Origin: Janthinobacterium sp. TB1-E2 | GTDB taxonomy: Bacteria; Pseudomonadota; Gammaproteobacteria; Burkholderiales; Burkholderiaceae_D | Assembly: GCF_036885605.1 (NCBI RefSeq) | Contig: NZ_CP142523.1 | Location: 2,232,001-2,296,000, forward strand | Direction: 5' to 3' | Length of the DNA: 64,000 nt | In this document: one piece after another, positions 16,103 through 28,361 of the stretch | Layout of the letters: each line of letters starts with the position of its first letter | How positions within the stretch are numbered: position 1 is the first letter of the stretch | Made by a program: the position numbers and the translations under genes | The notes under the pieces: model-generated | Seen by the model: only the letters and a program-made list of their open reading frames with translations | Database searches by the model: none | What the model was told of the DNA's origin: nothing

Positions 16103-16330
16103 TATAATGTCGGCTTGCGCTGATGACTGGACCCCGTATTTGACGGTCTGGCTCAGGTGTGCAGGGGATAGGAGCAGTGCGGTACAGGATCCCAATTATT
16201 AGTATTTTTGATATCGGATATTCCTCTTATCAATTATCCAGATAACTGGCCTTCGTGCATAATCTTGCTCTCCGCTGTGTCTTCACTGAACAACAATAGA
16301 TTCAAGCCCGTTCTGGTACGGGCTTTTTTT
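16103..16330 (+). ncRNA. Candidate small RNA upstream of rpoD
   Basis: Hypothesis only. A perfect TATAAT at 16103-16108 is followed about 200 nt later by a good intrinsic terminator, with no plausible coding frame between them and no gene that the terminator would otherwise serve on this strand. I find no good -35 element at the right distance, and no match to 6S, tmRNA or RNase P RNA that I can recognise. Confidence 0.25.
16305..16330 (+). terminator. Rho-independent terminator with no obvious upstream gene
   Basis: Stem AGCCCGT/ACGGGCT (7 bp, loop TCTGGT) followed by seven T. The only + strand material upstream is intergenic. Confidence 0.8.
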
Positions 16331-16546
16331 CATTCCGCAATGTACATCGCTTATTTATCTGACCCGGCTTCGGCCCCGCCGTTCCGCATGACGGATGCGC
16401 GGGCTTTGAACGTCCCGATAGACAGGCGCCGCTGCCGTTAACACGGTAGCCGCAACAATACGCTCCATCGAGTCCGGTTTCGCAGGCTTAGGTGGAATCA
16501 TTCACTTCGCGCCGACACCATCTGGTCTCGCATTAAGAGATATCTC

Positions 16547-19105
<2,559 letters not shown>

Positions 19106-19121
19106 GCGTAGGGCAAGCAAC

Positions 19122-19150
19122 AAAAAAAGAGGCGCAAGCCTCTTTTTTTT
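19122..19150. terminator. Bidirectional terminator after rpoD
   Basis: Stem AAAAAAAGAGGC / GCCTCTTTTTTT with a GCAA tetraloop; serves rpoD and the convergent HAF-repeat gene. Confidence 0.9.
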
Positions 19151-19169
19151 CGTCCATCTCCAGCGTTGC

Positions 19170-20309
19170 TTACATAAAATATGTGCGCTGGCCTGGCAGG
19201 CCGGCGCGGTGATGGCGCTGCAGCTTGTACAGCGCCACGCCGCTGGCGCCGAGGATGAAGGTGAGGAACAGCCAGTCCAGCGGGTTGCGGCGCGGCGGTG
19301 GCGGCGACGCTTGCGACGGCACGGCGAAGGCCTGGAATTTATGCCCCGTGTAGATGGCGCCCACCACCAGCCCGGCGTCCGTGATCTTGTTGGTCAGGTA
19401 CAGGCCGTCGTCGCGGCGGCGCACCGTCATCACGCCTTCCTTGTAGACAAAGGTCATCGGTTCATAGCCGTTGATGTTGACGCTGCCGACCACGTGTCCG
19501 GCCGCATTAACCGCCGTGGCGTAGCTGTCGCCCTGGCCGATCATGGCGCCCAGGTCGAGCATGCGCTTGCCGTCCCAGGCAAACGCGTGCCAGCGCCGCT
19601 TCTCCGTTTCCGAGGCGCCCACGATCAGGCCCGCGTCGTTGATGGCGGTGGCCGAGCTGATGCGTCCGCCGGGCAGGGTGCCGATTTCCTGCATGCCCGC
19701 GCCGGGGCGGTAGACGAAGGCGCGGCGGTAGCCATCGTCGCGCTGGGCCGTGCCCACCACCACGCCATGGCTGTTCAGGCCGCTGGCATAGCTGCTGGCG
19801 CCGCCCAGGGTGCCCAGGTCTTGCAGGCTGTGGTCGGCTTGCGTCACAAAGGCGTGGAAATCGCCGCCGCTGGTATCGGCATAGCCGGCCACCTGGCCGC
19901 CGCGCGCGATGGCCGTGGCGTAGCTGCTGGTGCCGCCCAGCGTGCCCAGGTCGCGCATGCCGTCCGCCGCATCGTAGCGGAAGGCGTGCCAGGCGCCGCT
20001 GGCCGTCTGCGCCGAACCGACCACCACGCCATGGATATTGATGGCCTTGGTGAAACCTTCATCGCCGCCCAGGGTGCCCAGCTCGCGGATGCGGCCATGC
20101 TGGTACGTCACGGCGCGGCGCCGTCCTTCTTCCTCCATGATGATGCCGGCCACCAGGCCCGCCGGGTTCAGGTCGGACGCGATGCTGCCATTGCCATCCC
20201 TTTCACCAAAGCCCCGTTCGGCATAGATGGTGGCGCTGGCGGTGGAGACGGCGGCCAGCAGGCACAGGCCGAGCAGTGGGGCGGGGAGCCGGGAGAACCG
20301 TGGCGGCAT
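19170..20309 (-). CDS. HAF-repeat extracellular/periplasmic protein with C-terminal membrane segment
   Basis: 379-aa exported protein. The signal peptide (about 1-26) ends STASA-T. At least six HAF-type repeats follow, of the form LGTLGG-x-A-x-INxxGVVVG (for example DLGTLGGTSSYATAIARGGQ, then DLGTLGGASSYASGLNSHGV and NDAGLIVGAS), which form a beta-propeller-like array. A Pro-rich linker (SPPPPRRNPLD) leads to one hydrophobic helix (WLFLTFILGASGVALYKL) and a basic tail, a PEP-CTERM-like layout without the PEP motif. Function is unknown; the protein is likely envelope-anchored. Confidence 0.82.
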   Translation of the reverse strand: MPPRFSRLPAPLLGLCLLAAVSTASATIYAERGFGERDGNGSIASDLNPAGLVAGIIMEEEGRRRAVTYQHGRIRELGTLGGDEGFTKAINIHGVVVGSAQTASGAWHAFRYDAADGMRDLGTLGGTSSYATAIARGGQVAGYADTSGGDFHAFVTQADHSLQDLGTLGGASSYASGLNSHGVVVGTAQRDDGYRRAFVYRPGAGMQEIGTLPGGRISSATAINDAGLIVGASETEKRRWHAFAWDGKRMLDLGAMIGQGDSYATAVNAAGHVVGSVNINGYEPMTFVYKEGVMTVRRRDDGLYLTNKITDAGLVVGAIYTGHKFQAFAVPSQASPPPPRRNPLDWLFLTFILGASGVALYKLQRHHRAGLPGQRTYFM

Positions 20310-20363
20310 GATAGTTTCCTCAAAGAAAAAACTTACTATACTTTTTATGTTTAAAATTGATAC

Positions 20364-22160
20364 TTAATTTGCTACTGTTTTTAATAATCTTTGTATTTCG
20401 TCATTCTCGGCCGGCGCGCCTTTCCTGGGTTGCGGCAGGTGGATGGCCAGCACCGTGCCCTGGCCGGCCTGGCTGTCGATACGCAGTTCGCCGCCCAGCG
20501 CGTGGACACGTTCGCGTATGCTTTTCAGGCCGAAGGCGGCCCGCTTGCCGTGGTCGCCCGGCTGCATGCCGATGCCGTTGTCGCTGATGCGCAGCACGAT
20601 GGCGTCCGCGTCCTGCGCCAGCGCCACTTCCACTTCGCTGGCCTGGGCATGGCGCACGATGTTCGACAGCGATTCCTGCAGCACGCGAAAGATGGCCGAC
20701 GTCTGGCGCTGGTCCAGGCCCAGGTCCGGCGCCTCGCTGTCGAGCTTGAGCCGGTAGCGGATGGCGCCGCGGCCCTCCATCTGGCGGATCAGCCATTCGG
20801 CCGCCGGGCCCAGTCCCAGCTCGAGAGTACTGGGATGCAAGTCATTGATGATGGTGCGCACGGAGCGGATGGTGGTATCGATGGTGTCGAGCACGCGCTG
20901 CGCGTGGCGGTGCAGGCGCGGATGGCCCTTGGCCGTGCGCGCGTGCAGCAGCGACACATCGATGCGCAGCACCATCAGGTTCTGGCCCAGGTCGTCATGA
21001 ATGTCGAGCGCGATGCGGCGCCGCTCTTCTTCCTTGATGGTTTGCTGGTGGTCGGTCAATTCGCGCAGCTGGGCCAGGGTGCGTTCCAGGTTTTCCTCGT
21101 TGCGCTTGCTGTCGGTGATGTCGATGGCCATGGCGATGATCATCTGCGGCCGGCCGTGGGCGTCAAACACGGGTTTCTTGTGCGTCTGCACCAGGCGGTT
21201 TTCCTGCAACTGCGCGTTCCATACCAATTCTTCGCGGATCACCACCTTGCGGCTGGCAAATGCTTCCCGGTCCGCCGCGTGGAAGCCCATGTTCTGCTCC
21301 TTGGGAAAGTGCTGCAGGTCGCGTCCTTCGGCGATGTCCTGCTGGCGCACGCCCCATTGCTGTTCGCAAGCCTGGTTCATCAGCAAAATGCGCGAATCGG
21401 CATCCTTGAGGAACAGCGACAGGGGCATCATGGAAATGATGTCCTGCAGCCGCTCCTCGCTGCGCGCCAGGGCCGCTTCCGTTTGCGCGCGCATGGCGAT
21501 TTCCGCGGACAGCTGGAGATTCACGTCGAGCAACTGGGCCGTGCGCAGGGCCACGCGGCTTTCCAGCTCCGCATGGGCGACGCTGAGCGCATGCTCGGCC
21601 CGCTTGTGTTCCGTGATGTCGTTGGCCAGCACGAGCGCGCCCGTCAGGGCACCCAGCTGGTCGTACAGGCAGCGGCCGCTGATCATGGCCCAGCGTTCCG
21701 AGCCGTCGCTGTGCCAGTACTGCAGTTCGCCCATGCAGCTGTGTTCCTGCGTGCGCCTCAGCGGGCACAGGCGCAGCAAGGTCGCTTCATCGTGGAATTC
21801 GCTCATCTTGTGGCCCAGCAGCTTTTCCGCCGGGATGCCCAGCATGTCGCACAGGCGCTGGTTGAGATGCAATATCGTGCCTTCCGCATCCGTTTGCCAC
21901 ATCCCGTCCTGCGCCGTCTCGCTCAGGTCGCGGTAGCGCATGGCGCTGGCGTCGAGCTGCAGTCGCGTGCTGGCCAGGTGGTTGCGCAGCACGCGCAGCA
22001 GCCACAGTGCGATGCCGCCAGCGGCCGCCAGCAGCAGCGACAGCCAGACATGTTCCCAGAAGTTGAGTTCCTGCCAGGCCGCGCCCGCCAGCCAGCCCAG
22101 CACGACCAGGATGATGGCGGCGCATGCCGCACCCAGCGTTTCAATCGACCATTTGCTCAT
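20364..22160 (-). CDS. PAS-domain sensor histidine kinase (NarX/DegS-type HisKA_3)
   Basis: Membrane sensor kinase of about 598 aa. Two membrane helices lie near the N-terminus (ACAAIILVVLGWLAGAAW; WLSLLLAAAGGIALWLL). Two PAS/PAC modules follow (YRDLSETAQDGMWQTDAEGT; MMPLSLFLKDADSRILLMNQ), separated by a coiled coil. The dimerisation/phosphoacceptor domain has EEERRRIALDIHDDLGQNLM with H388, and the ATPase domain has FRVLQESLSNIVRHAQAS and ISDNGIGM. HisKA_3 kinases pair with LuxR/NarL regulators, but none is adjacent. The ATG at 22160 has AGGA 6 nt upstream; the frame could begin at 22274 but the extra 38 residues are Pro-rich and unsupported. Confidence 0.9.
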   Translation of the reverse strand: MSKWSIETLGAACAAIILVVLGWLAGAAWQELNFWEHVWLSLLLAAAGGIALWLLRVLRNHLASTRLQLDASAMRYRDLSETAQDGMWQTDAEGTILHLNQRLCDMLGIPAEKLLGHKMSEFHDEATLLRLCPLRRTQEHSCMGELQYWHSDGSERWAMISGRCLYDQLGALTGALVLANDITEHKRAEHALSVAHAELESRVALRTAQLLDVNLQLSAEIAMRAQTEAALARSEERLQDIISMMPLSLFLKDADSRILLMNQACEQQWGVRQQDIAEGRDLQHFPKEQNMGFHAADREAFASRKVVIREELVWNAQLQENRLVQTHKKPVFDAHGRPQMIIAMAIDITDSKRNEENLERTLAQLRELTDHQQTIKEEERRRIALDIHDDLGQNLMVLRIDVSLLHARTAKGHPRLHRHAQRVLDTIDTTIRSVRTIINDLHPSTLELGLGPAAEWLIRQMEGRGAIRYRLKLDSEAPDLGLDQRQTSAIFRVLQESLSNIVRHAQASEVEVALAQDADAIVLRISDNGIGMQPGDHGKRAAFGLKSIRERVHALGGELRIDSQAGQGTVLAIHLPQPRKGAPAENDEIQRLLKTVAN

Positions 22161-22283
22161 CCGCATTCCTGGCGTCGTGGTTGGCCGCTGCGGTGCGCCT
22201 GGCGCCGGAGTGGGGGGAGGATATTCCACGCTAGTGTAATACCAAATATTGCTTTCTTGAGAATATTTTTCCATTGGGCAAGC

Positions 22284-22312
22284 AAAAGGGCCGGCCCTTG
22301 CGGTGCCGGCCC
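22284..22312 (-). terminator. Terminator downstream of ppc
   Basis: On the minus strand, GGGCCGGC / GCCGGCCC (8 bp, 9-nt loop) is followed by TTTT. Confidence 0.65.
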
Positions 22313-22339
22313 CTGCCTGCCGATGGCAGCTTGACGTGA

Positions 22340-25189
22340 TCAGCCCGTGTTGCGCAAGCCTGCCGCCACGCCATTGATCGACAGCTGGATACCGCGGTGC
22401 ACCCGTTCGTCGACTTTACCGGCGTTGGACAGGGTGCGGTTGCGCTTGATCAATTCCACCTGCAAGTGGTTCAGCGGATCGAGATAGGCGAAGCGGTTCT
22501 GGATCGAGCGGGCCAGCAGCGGATTGCCCGCCAGCCGTTCCGTATTGCCTGTGATCAGCACCAGGCAGCGCAAGGTGTTGCCATGCTCGTCCGTGATGCG
22601 CTTGTAGATGCGTTCGCGCAAGCCCTGGTCCGCCACCAATTCCGCATAGCGCGAGGCGATCGCCAGGTCGGTCTTGGCCAGCACCATGTCCATGTTCGAC
22701 AGCAGGGTGGCAAAGAACGGCCATTCGGCGTACATGGCGCGCAGGGTGGCGATCCTGTCATCCTTCGCGGCGCCGTCGGCCTGATTGATCCAGGCCTCGA
22801 TGGCGCTGCCGAAGCCGAACCAGCCCGGCAGCAGCAAGCGGCACTGGCCCCAGGAAAAGCCCCAGGGAATGGCGCGCAAGTCTTCGATGCGCTGGTTGGC
22901 CTTGCGCGAGGCGGGGCGCGAACCGAGGTTCAGTTCGGCAATTTCCGCAATCGGCGTGGCCGAGAAGAAATACTCCGTAAAGCCCGGCGTTTCATACACG
23001 AGGTGGCGGTAGGCGTGATAGGCGAGGTCCGACAGTTGCGCCATCACGGCTTCGAACTGCGCCAGCTGGCTGTTGCGGGCCGGATTGGCTTCCTGCGGCG
23101 CCAGGCTCGCTTCCAGAGTGGCGGCGACCAGCAATTCCAGGTTGCGCCGGCCGATTTCCGCATTGGAAAACTTCGAGGCGATGATCTCGCCCTGTTCCGT
23201 CAGGCGGATCTGGCCGTTGACGGTGCCCGGCGGCTGGGCCAGGATAGCTTCGTAGCTGGGTCCGCCGCCACGGCCCACCGTGCCGCCGCGGCCATGGAAC
23301 AGGCGCAGCTTGACGCCGGCCTTTTGAAAGTCGGAGACGAGCGCCAGTTCCGCCTTGTACAGTTCCCAGTTCGACGTGAGGAAGCCGCCATCCTTGTTCG
23401 AATCCGAATAGCCGAGCATGACTTCCTGCAGCTGTCCCTGCTTGGCGATCAATTGTTTTACCAGGGGCAAGGCCATGACCTGGCTCATGATGCCGGCCGC
23501 GCGCTGCAGGTCGGGTATCGTTTCGAACAGGGGAATGACCATCAGTTCACACGTACTGTCGCCGTCGCCTCCGGCCTTCCAGTCGGTGCGCAGCAAGCCC
23601 GTTTCCTTTTGCAGCAGCAATACTTCCAGCAAGTCGGACACGGTTTCCGTGTGCGAGATGATGTAGTTGCGGATGGCCCGCGCACCGTAGCGCTGGCGGA
23701 TGTCGCGCGCCGCGCGCAGGATCGCCAGCTCGGAATCCGTCTCCGTGGCGTAGGCAATGTAGGGCGAATACAGCAAACGCGGCTGGGCCAGTTCGTTCAG
23801 CAGCAGCGCTTGCTTGTCCTCCTCGGACAGGGCCGTGTAATCGGCGGCCACGCCGCTTTTCGCGAACAGGTCGGCCAGCACGCGCTCGTGCACGTCGGAG
23901 GTCTGGCGCATGTCGAGCGACGCCAGGTGGAAACCGAAGATGTCGGCCGCGCGCGCCAGGGTGGCCAGGCGCGGGCGCACGAGGGCGGCGCCGTGGTGCG
24001 ATTCAAGCGAGGCGACGATGGTGCGCAAGTCGGCCACAAAGGCGGCCGCGTCAGGATAGGCGGCTGCCGCGCCCACTTCCTTGCGCAGGATGTTGGTGGC
24101 GCCCAGCGCGCGGGCCGTGGCGGCCAGGCGCGCATAGATGCCGATCAGGGCGCGGCGGTAGGGCTCGTCGCTGCGGTGCGGCGAAGCGTCCGGCGACTGG
24201 TCGGCCAGCGCCTGCAGTTCGGCGCTCACGCCCACCATCAGGGTCGAGACGGACAATTCCGCGCCCAGCGCGTGCACTTCGTCGAGGTAGAAATCGAGGA
24301 TGGTGGTGGCGTGGCGCGCCAGTGCGTGCTGCATGGTGCCCGCGTTGACGTTCGGGTTGCCGTCACGGTCGCCGCCGATCCAGCTGCCCATCTGCACGTA
24401 GGCGGCATTAATCGGTTCTATCGTGCCGTCGCCGTTCGGGTACTCGGCGGCGATGTCTTCCTCGATATCGTCATACAGGCCCGGCAGTTCGCGCAAAAAG
24501 GTGATGCGGTAGTAGGACAGGGCGTTTTCGATCTCGTCGGCCACCGTCAGCTTCGAGTAGCGCAGCATGCGCGTCTGCCACAGGGTGGCGACACGCGAGC
24601 GCAGCAGCTGCATGTTGGCTTGCCGTTCTTTCGGCGTCTGCGGCAGGTCGCGCTCGGCCAGCAGGCGGGCGATGTCGTGCTCGGCGTCGAGGATGCTCTT
24701 GCGCTGCACTTCCGTCGGGTGGGCCGTCAGCACGGGCGCGATCAGGGCGTCCTGGAAGAAGGTGTCGACGGTCTTGCGCGGCACGCCGGCCATGCGCAGT
24801 TTTTTCAGCGCGAAGCTGATGCTGCCCTTTTGCGCCGGCGAGCCGGCCAGCAGGTGGGCGCGGCGGCGGCGGATGTGGTGCTGGTCTTCCGCGATGTTGG
24901 CCAGGTGCGAAAAGTAGGAAAAGGCGCGCACGACGGAAATCGTCTGTTCGCGGCTCAGTTCCTTGAGCATGGCGTCCAGTTCCAGGGCCGCGTCCGCGTC
25001 CGCTTCGCGGCGGAAGCGTACGGAAGTCTGGCGTATGGTTTCCACCACATTGAAGACGGCGTCGCCTTCCTGTTCCCGCAGCACGTCGCCCAGCAGGCGG
25101 CCCAGCAGGCGGATGTCTTCTTTCAGCGGCGCGTCCTTGTCGGAGCCGGCCGCTGGAACTATTTCTGGTGCTACTGCGTCATTGAGCAT
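22340..25189 (-). CDS. ppc: Phosphoenolpyruvate carboxylase
   Basis: Anaplerotic enzyme making oxaloacetate from PEP and bicarbonate; 949 aa, in the usual range. Diagnostic motifs are all present: [10 protein letters not shown] (active-site His near 157), [64 protein letters not shown] and the C-terminal NTG. I took the ATG at 25189 ([10 protein letters not shown]) because the upstream 114 codons read across the promoter region and look non-coding; its ribosome binding site is weak. It diverges from the hem operon with 198 nt between starts. Confidence 0.96.
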   Translation of the reverse strand: MLNDAVAPEIVPAAGSDKDAPLKEDIRLLGRLLGDVLREQEGDAVFNVVETIRQTSVRFRREADADAALELDAMLKELSREQTISVVRAFSYFSHLANIAEDQHHIRRRRAHLLAGSPAQKGSISFALKKLRMAGVPRKTVDTFFQDALIAPVLTAHPTEVQRKSILDAEHDIARLLAERDLPQTPKERQANMQLLRSRVATLWQTRMLRYSKLTVADEIENALSYYRITFLRELPGLYDDIEEDIAAEYPNGDGTIEPINAAYVQMGSWIGGDRDGNPNVNAGTMQHALARHATTILDFYLDEVHALGAELSVSTLMVGVSAELQALADQSPDASPHRSDEPYRRALIGIYARLAATARALGATNILRKEVGAAAAYPDAAAFVADLRTIVASLESHHGAALVRPRLATLARAADIFGFHLASLDMRQTSDVHERVLADLFAKSGVAADYTALSEEDKQALLLNELAQPRLLYSPYIAYATETDSELAILRAARDIRQRYGARAIRNYIISHTETVSDLLEVLLLQKETGLLRTDWKAGGDGDSTCELMVIPLFETIPDLQRAAGIMSQVMALPLVKQLIAKQGQLQEVMLGYSDSNKDGGFLTSNWELYKAELALVSDFQKAGVKLRLFHGRGGTVGRGGGPSYEAILAQPPGTVNGQIRLTEQGEIIASKFSNAEIGRRNLELLVAATLEASLAPQEANPARNSQLAQFEAVMAQLSDLAYHAYRHLVYETPGFTEYFFSATPIAEIAELNLGSRPASRKANQRIEDLRAIPWGFSWGQCRLLLPGWFGFGSAIEAWINQADGAAKDDRIATLRAMYAEWPFFATLLSNMDMVLAKTDLAIASRYAELVADQGLRERIYKRITDEHGNTLRCLVLITGNTERLAGNPLLARSIQNRFAYLDPLNHLQVELIKRNRTLSNAGKVDERVHRGIQLSINGVAAGLRNTG

Positions 25190-25307
25190 AATAAAGAACC
25201 AAAGTAAGTGTAAAAGCAAGGGAATGTGGATCGCACCGGGCGTTTGGCCGCAGAGGGGAGGGGGCGCATGATAAAATTTGTGGTCTTCAACATGGACGCT
25301 AGCCTGA

Positions 25308-25326
25308 CTTGGCCTTCTAGGCCAAG
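25308..25326. repeat. Inverted repeat CTTGGCC-N5-GGCCAAG between ppc and hemC
   Basis: Perfect 7-bp arms with a TTCTA loop, in the divergent promoter region, 62 bp upstream of hemC. It could be an operator or a leader hairpin; no T-run follows. Confidence 0.5.
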
Positions 25327-25387
25327 GGATAACGATTATAGCGACGCCGGGCGCCATTCCGATACAAATTGATATCGGACGGGCGAA

Positions 25388-26437
25388 ATGGCAACGACAA
25401 TGACAACGACAGCCACAGCGAAAGAACTTGTTTTGAAAGCATCCGAATTGACCCCGAACGAATTGAATATTCCTGCCCGCCTGGTGATCGCCACGCGCGA
25501 GAGCCGTCTGGCCATGTGGCAAGCCGAACACGTGCGTGCGCGCCTAGCCGCCCTGTATCCGCAGTGTAGCGTTGAAATTCTCGGCATGACCACACGCGGC
25601 GACCAGATTCTGGACCGCGCCCTGTCCAAGGTAGGCGGCAAGGGCCTGTTCGTCAAGGAGCTGGAAGTGGCGATGGAAGAGGGCCGCGCCGACCTGGCCG
25701 TGCATTCGCTGAAAGACGTGCCGATGGAGTTGCCGCAAGGCTTTGCCCTGGCCGCCATCCTCGAGCGCGAAGACCCGCGCGACGCGTTCGTGTCGAACGA
25801 TTACGCCAGCCTGGCCGAGCTGCCGCAGGGCGCCGTCGTCGGCACCAGCAGCCTGCGCCGCCAGTCGCTGATCGCCGCCCGCTACCCGCACCTGACCATA
25901 CTGCCCCTGCGCGGCAACCTCGATACGCGTTTGGGCAAGCTGGACCGTGGCGATTACGCGGCCATCATCCTGGCCGCCGCCGGCCTGAAGCGCCTGGGAC
26001 TCGAATCGCGCATCCGCGCCGTGCTGGCGCCGGAAGACAGCCTGCCGGCGGCAGGCCAGGGCGCCATGGCGATCGAGATCCGCAGCGGGCGCGCGGACGG
26101 CGCCGACCTCGTGCGCCTGCTGGCGCCGCTGAACCACGCGGCCACGGCGCAAGCCGTCACGGCCGAGCGCAAGGTGTCGAAGATTTTCGGTGGCAGCTGC
26201 CAGATTCCCCTGGCCGCGTTCGCTACAGTCGAAGGCGAACAGATGCGCTTGCGCGCCATGGTCGCCACGCCGGACGGCGCGCGCATGGCCAGTGCCGACG
26301 TCAGTGGCCCGGCCCGCGCGCCGGAACAGCTGGGCGAGCAAGTGGCCGAACTGCTGCGCGGGCAAGACGCCGCCGGCATCCTCGCCTCGTGCGCCATCAC
26401 GCCCGACAACCATGAAGGCCTGGCGCCGCATGCCTGA
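25388..26437 (+). CDS. hemC: Porphobilinogen deaminase (hydroxymethylbilane synthase)
   Basis: Polymerises four porphobilinogens into hydroxymethylbilane in heme and siroheme synthesis. The 349-aa protein carries a ~30-residue low-complexity N-terminal addition ([16 protein letters not shown]) before the conserved [20 protein letters not shown]. Further motifs are [12 protein letters not shown], the catalytic Asp in [32 protein letters not shown], and the dipyrromethane-cofactor cysteine C271 in GGSCQIPLA. It heads hemC-hemD-hemX-hemY; hemD starts 8 nt before the hemC stop. Confidence 0.96.
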   Translation: MATTMTTTATAKELVLKASELTPNELNIPARLVIATRESRLAMWQAEHVRARLAALYPQCSVEILGMTTRGDQILDRALSKVGGKGLFVKELEVAMEEGRADLAVHSLKDVPMELPQGFALAAILEREDPRDAFVSNDYASLAELPQGAVVGTSSLRRQSLIAARYPHLTILPLRGNLDTRLGKLDRGDYAAIILAAAGLKRLGLESRIRAVLAPEDSLPAAGQGAMAIEIRSGRADGADLVRLLAPLNHAATAQAVTAERKVSKIFGGSCQIPLAAFATVEGEQMRLRAMVATPDGARMASADVSGPARAPEQLGEQVAELLRGQDAAGILASCAITPDNHEGLAPHA

Positions 26438-27212
26438 CACCGTGGTGATCACGCGGCCCGCGCAACAAGCGGGGCCGCTGGCCGCCCACATCGCGGCGCT
26501 GGGCTTGTCCGTGCAGCTGCTGCCGCTGCTGGAAATCCACGCGCTTGACGGCGAGCACGAATGCGCGCAGCTGCAAGCCGTGCTGGCGCGCCTGCGCGAG
26601 TTTGACCTGGTGGCCTTCGTCTCGCCGAACGCCATCGATTGCGTCTTTGCGCACCTGTCCGCCTGGCCCGCCGGCGTGCCGCTGGCCGTCGTGGGCGAGG
26701 GCAGCCGGATGGCCCTGGCCGCGCATGGCGTCACGGAGGCCAACGCGTCCATCACCAGCCCGCTGGATACGGCGCGCAGCGATTCCGAACATTTGCTGCT
26801 GGCGCTGGACTTGCCGGCCCTGCGCGGCAAGCGCGTGCTGATCGTGCGCGGCGATGGCGGACGCGATTACCTGGCCGACGGCTTGCGCGCGGCCGGCGCC
26901 GAAGTCGAGTTCGTCACGGCCTACCGCCGCAAGGTGCCGACGCTGACGCCGGCCTTGCGGGCGACCCTGGAAAAGCTGTTGCAGCATAATAATGACTGGA
27001 TCATCACCAGCTCGGAAGCGCTGCGCGGTTTGCTGGCGCTGCTGGGCGAAATGGATGCTGAAAAGACGGCTGTTGTAAAAATGCAACAGCAGCATCTGAT
27101 CGTGCCGCACGCCCGCATTGCACAAACGGCGGCGGCCCTGGGTTTTGCCCGTGTCACCCTGACAGGATCAGGCGACGCAGGAGTGCTCGCCGCGTTACAA
27201 TCACGACCATGA
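26430..27212 (+). CDS. hemD: Uroporphyrinogen-III synthase
   Basis: Cyclises hydroxymethylbilane with D-ring inversion. The 260-aa protein has the two alpha/beta domains of the family: [20 protein letters not shown] at the N-terminus, [11 protein letters not shown], then [26 protein letters not shown] and the conserved [11 protein letters not shown]. Sequence conservation in HemD is always low, so operon position (overlapping hemC and hemX) adds weight. The start at 26430 overlaps hemC; an ATG at 26412 (MKAWRR) is possible. Its stop overlaps the hemX start as ATGA. Confidence 0.92.
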   Translation: MPDTVVITRPAQQAGPLAAHIAALGLSVQLLPLLEIHALDGEHECAQLQAVLARLREFDLVAFVSPNAIDCVFAHLSAWPAGVPLAVVGEGSRMALAAHGVTEANASITSPLDTARSDSEHLLLALDLPALRGKRVLIVRGDGGRDYLADGLRAAGAEVEFVTAYRRKVPTLTPALRATLEKLLQHNNDWIITSSEALRGLLALLGEMDAEKTAVVKMQQQHLIVPHARIAQTAAALGFARVTLTGSGDAGVLAALQSRP

Positions 27213-28357
27213 ACGAAATGCCTACACTCTCCGAACCGAATGCAACGCCTGGCAGCGCCGTGAAGACGGCGCCGCAGGCGGCCGACCAACCTGCCGGCCG
27301 CGCGCCGACTTTGCTGGAACAGCTGCAAAAGCCCATGAGCATCGCCGTCATCGTGCTGGCCGTGCTGCTGGCTGCGCAAAGCTGGTCGACCAGCAAGCAG
27401 ATCCGCAACCTGCGCGAAGAAGTGGCCAAGCGCCTGCAAAAGGGCGATGTCAGCAATGCCGAAACGGGCGTGCTGGCGCGCAACGTGCAAGAAGGCACGA
27501 AAGAGCTGGAAATCAAGGTGGGCGCGCTGGAAAACCGCCAGAGCGAAACGCAAAGCCAGCAGCTGGCCCTGGAACAACTGTATAACGACTTGTCGAAGAA
27601 CCGCGACGAGTGGGCGCTGACGGAAATCGAGCAAGTGCTGTCGACGGCCAGCCAGCAGCTGCAACTGGCCGGCAACGTGCCCGGCGCGCTGATCGCCCTG
27701 CAAAATGCGGACCGCAGCCTGTCGCGTTCCGACAAGCCGCAATTCATCACCATCCGCCGCGCCATCGGGCGCGACATGGAAAAACTCAAGGCCCTGCCTA
27801 GCGTCGATTCGACGGGCGTAGCCCTGCGCCTCGACGCCGTGATCGCCCAGATCGATTCGCTGCCGATGCTGTCCGACGAAACGCCGGCCTTGCCGGCCGC
27901 GCCGGAAAAACCGGGCAAGGCCAAGCCCGTGCGCGATGCCGCCGGCAAGCTGGTGGGTCCGCCTGCGCCGGAACCGATGCTGCAAAAAGTACGCGACGGC
28001 TTCAATACCTGGAGCGGCGACATGTGGGCCGACGTGCGCCAGTTGATCCGTATCCGCCGCGTCGATACGCCGGAAGCGCTGATGCTGTCGCCGACACAAT
28101 CGTATTTCTTGCGTGAAAACGTCAAGCTGCGCCTGCTCAATGCCCGCATGGCCTTGTTGTCGCGCAATGAAACGGCTTTCCGTAACGACTTGATCGCTGC
28201 GCAGGATGCGCTGGCCAAGTATTTCGACACCCGCGCCAAGAGCACGCAGACGGCGCAAGCACTGCTGCGCCAGGTGCAGGGCAGCAACTTGGCCATCGAA
28301 ATGCCAACCTTGTCCGACAGCCTGACGGCTGTGCGCAACTACAAAGCGAAGTCCTGA
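27209..28357 (+). CDS. hemX: HemX-like membrane protein (often annotated uroporphyrinogen-III C-methyltransferase)
   Basis: 382-aa inner-membrane protein. One transmembrane helix (about 43-62, SIAVIVLAVLLAAQSW) is followed by a long periplasmic coiled coil (QIRNLREEVAKRLQ..., VGALENRQSETQSQQLALEQ) and a globular HemX domain (WALTEIEQVLSTASQQLQLA; FYLRENVKLRLLNARMALLS-like segment). Despite the frequent methyltransferase label, no SAM-binding motif is visible; its role beside heme synthesis is unresolved. It starts within the hemD stop codon and ends 4 nt before hemY. Confidence 0.9.
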   Translation: MNEMPTLSEPNATPGSAVKTAPQAADQPAGRAPTLLEQLQKPMSIAVIVLAVLLAAQSWSTSKQIRNLREEVAKRLQKGDVSNAETGVLARNVQEGTKELEIKVGALENRQSETQSQQLALEQLYNDLSKNRDEWALTEIEQVLSTASQQLQLAGNVPGALIALQNADRSLSRSDKPQFITIRRAIGRDMEKLKALPSVDSTGVALRLDAVIAQIDSLPMLSDETPALPAAPEKPGKAKPVRDAAGKLVGPPAPEPMLQKVRDGFNTWSGDMWADVRQLIRIRRVDTPEALMLSPTQSYFLRENVKLRLLNARMALLSRNETAFRNDLIAAQDALAKYFDTRAKSTQTAQALLRQVQGSNLAIEMPTLSDSLTAVRNYKAKS

Positions 28358-28361
28358 GCCC

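Larger units (their letters stand above)
15967..16546. other. Long intergenic region between proQ and rpoD
   Basis: 580 nt without a credible protein gene. It holds a perfect tandem 11-bp direct repeat (CAACTTGCGCT at 16028-16038 and 16039-16049), an inverted repeat GTCCGC/GCGGAC at 16061-16078, a TATAAT hexamer at 16103-16108, and a terminator at 16305-16330. The last 215 nt must be the rpoD promoter/leader. The segment between the TATAAT and the terminator is the right size for a small RNA. Confidence 0.5.

Noticed and set aside
16103-16330. 6S RNA as the identity of the proQ-rpoD candidate transcript
   Set aside because: I could not see the long closing stem with a central open bubble that defines 6S RNA.
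16208-16441. 77-codon frame upstream of rpoD
   Set aside because: It runs straight through an intrinsic terminator, has no ribosome binding site and no protein-like pattern.
20391-22334. 647-codon + strand frame opposite the histidine kinase
   Set aside because: No motif and shadow-like composition; the kinase on the minus strand has all its domains.
22397-25207. 936-codon open frame on the + strand opposite ppc
   Set aside because: It is the mirror of a high-GC gene. The predicted protein is His/Gln/Arg-rich with no domain, while the minus strand encodes an unmistakable PEP carboxylase.
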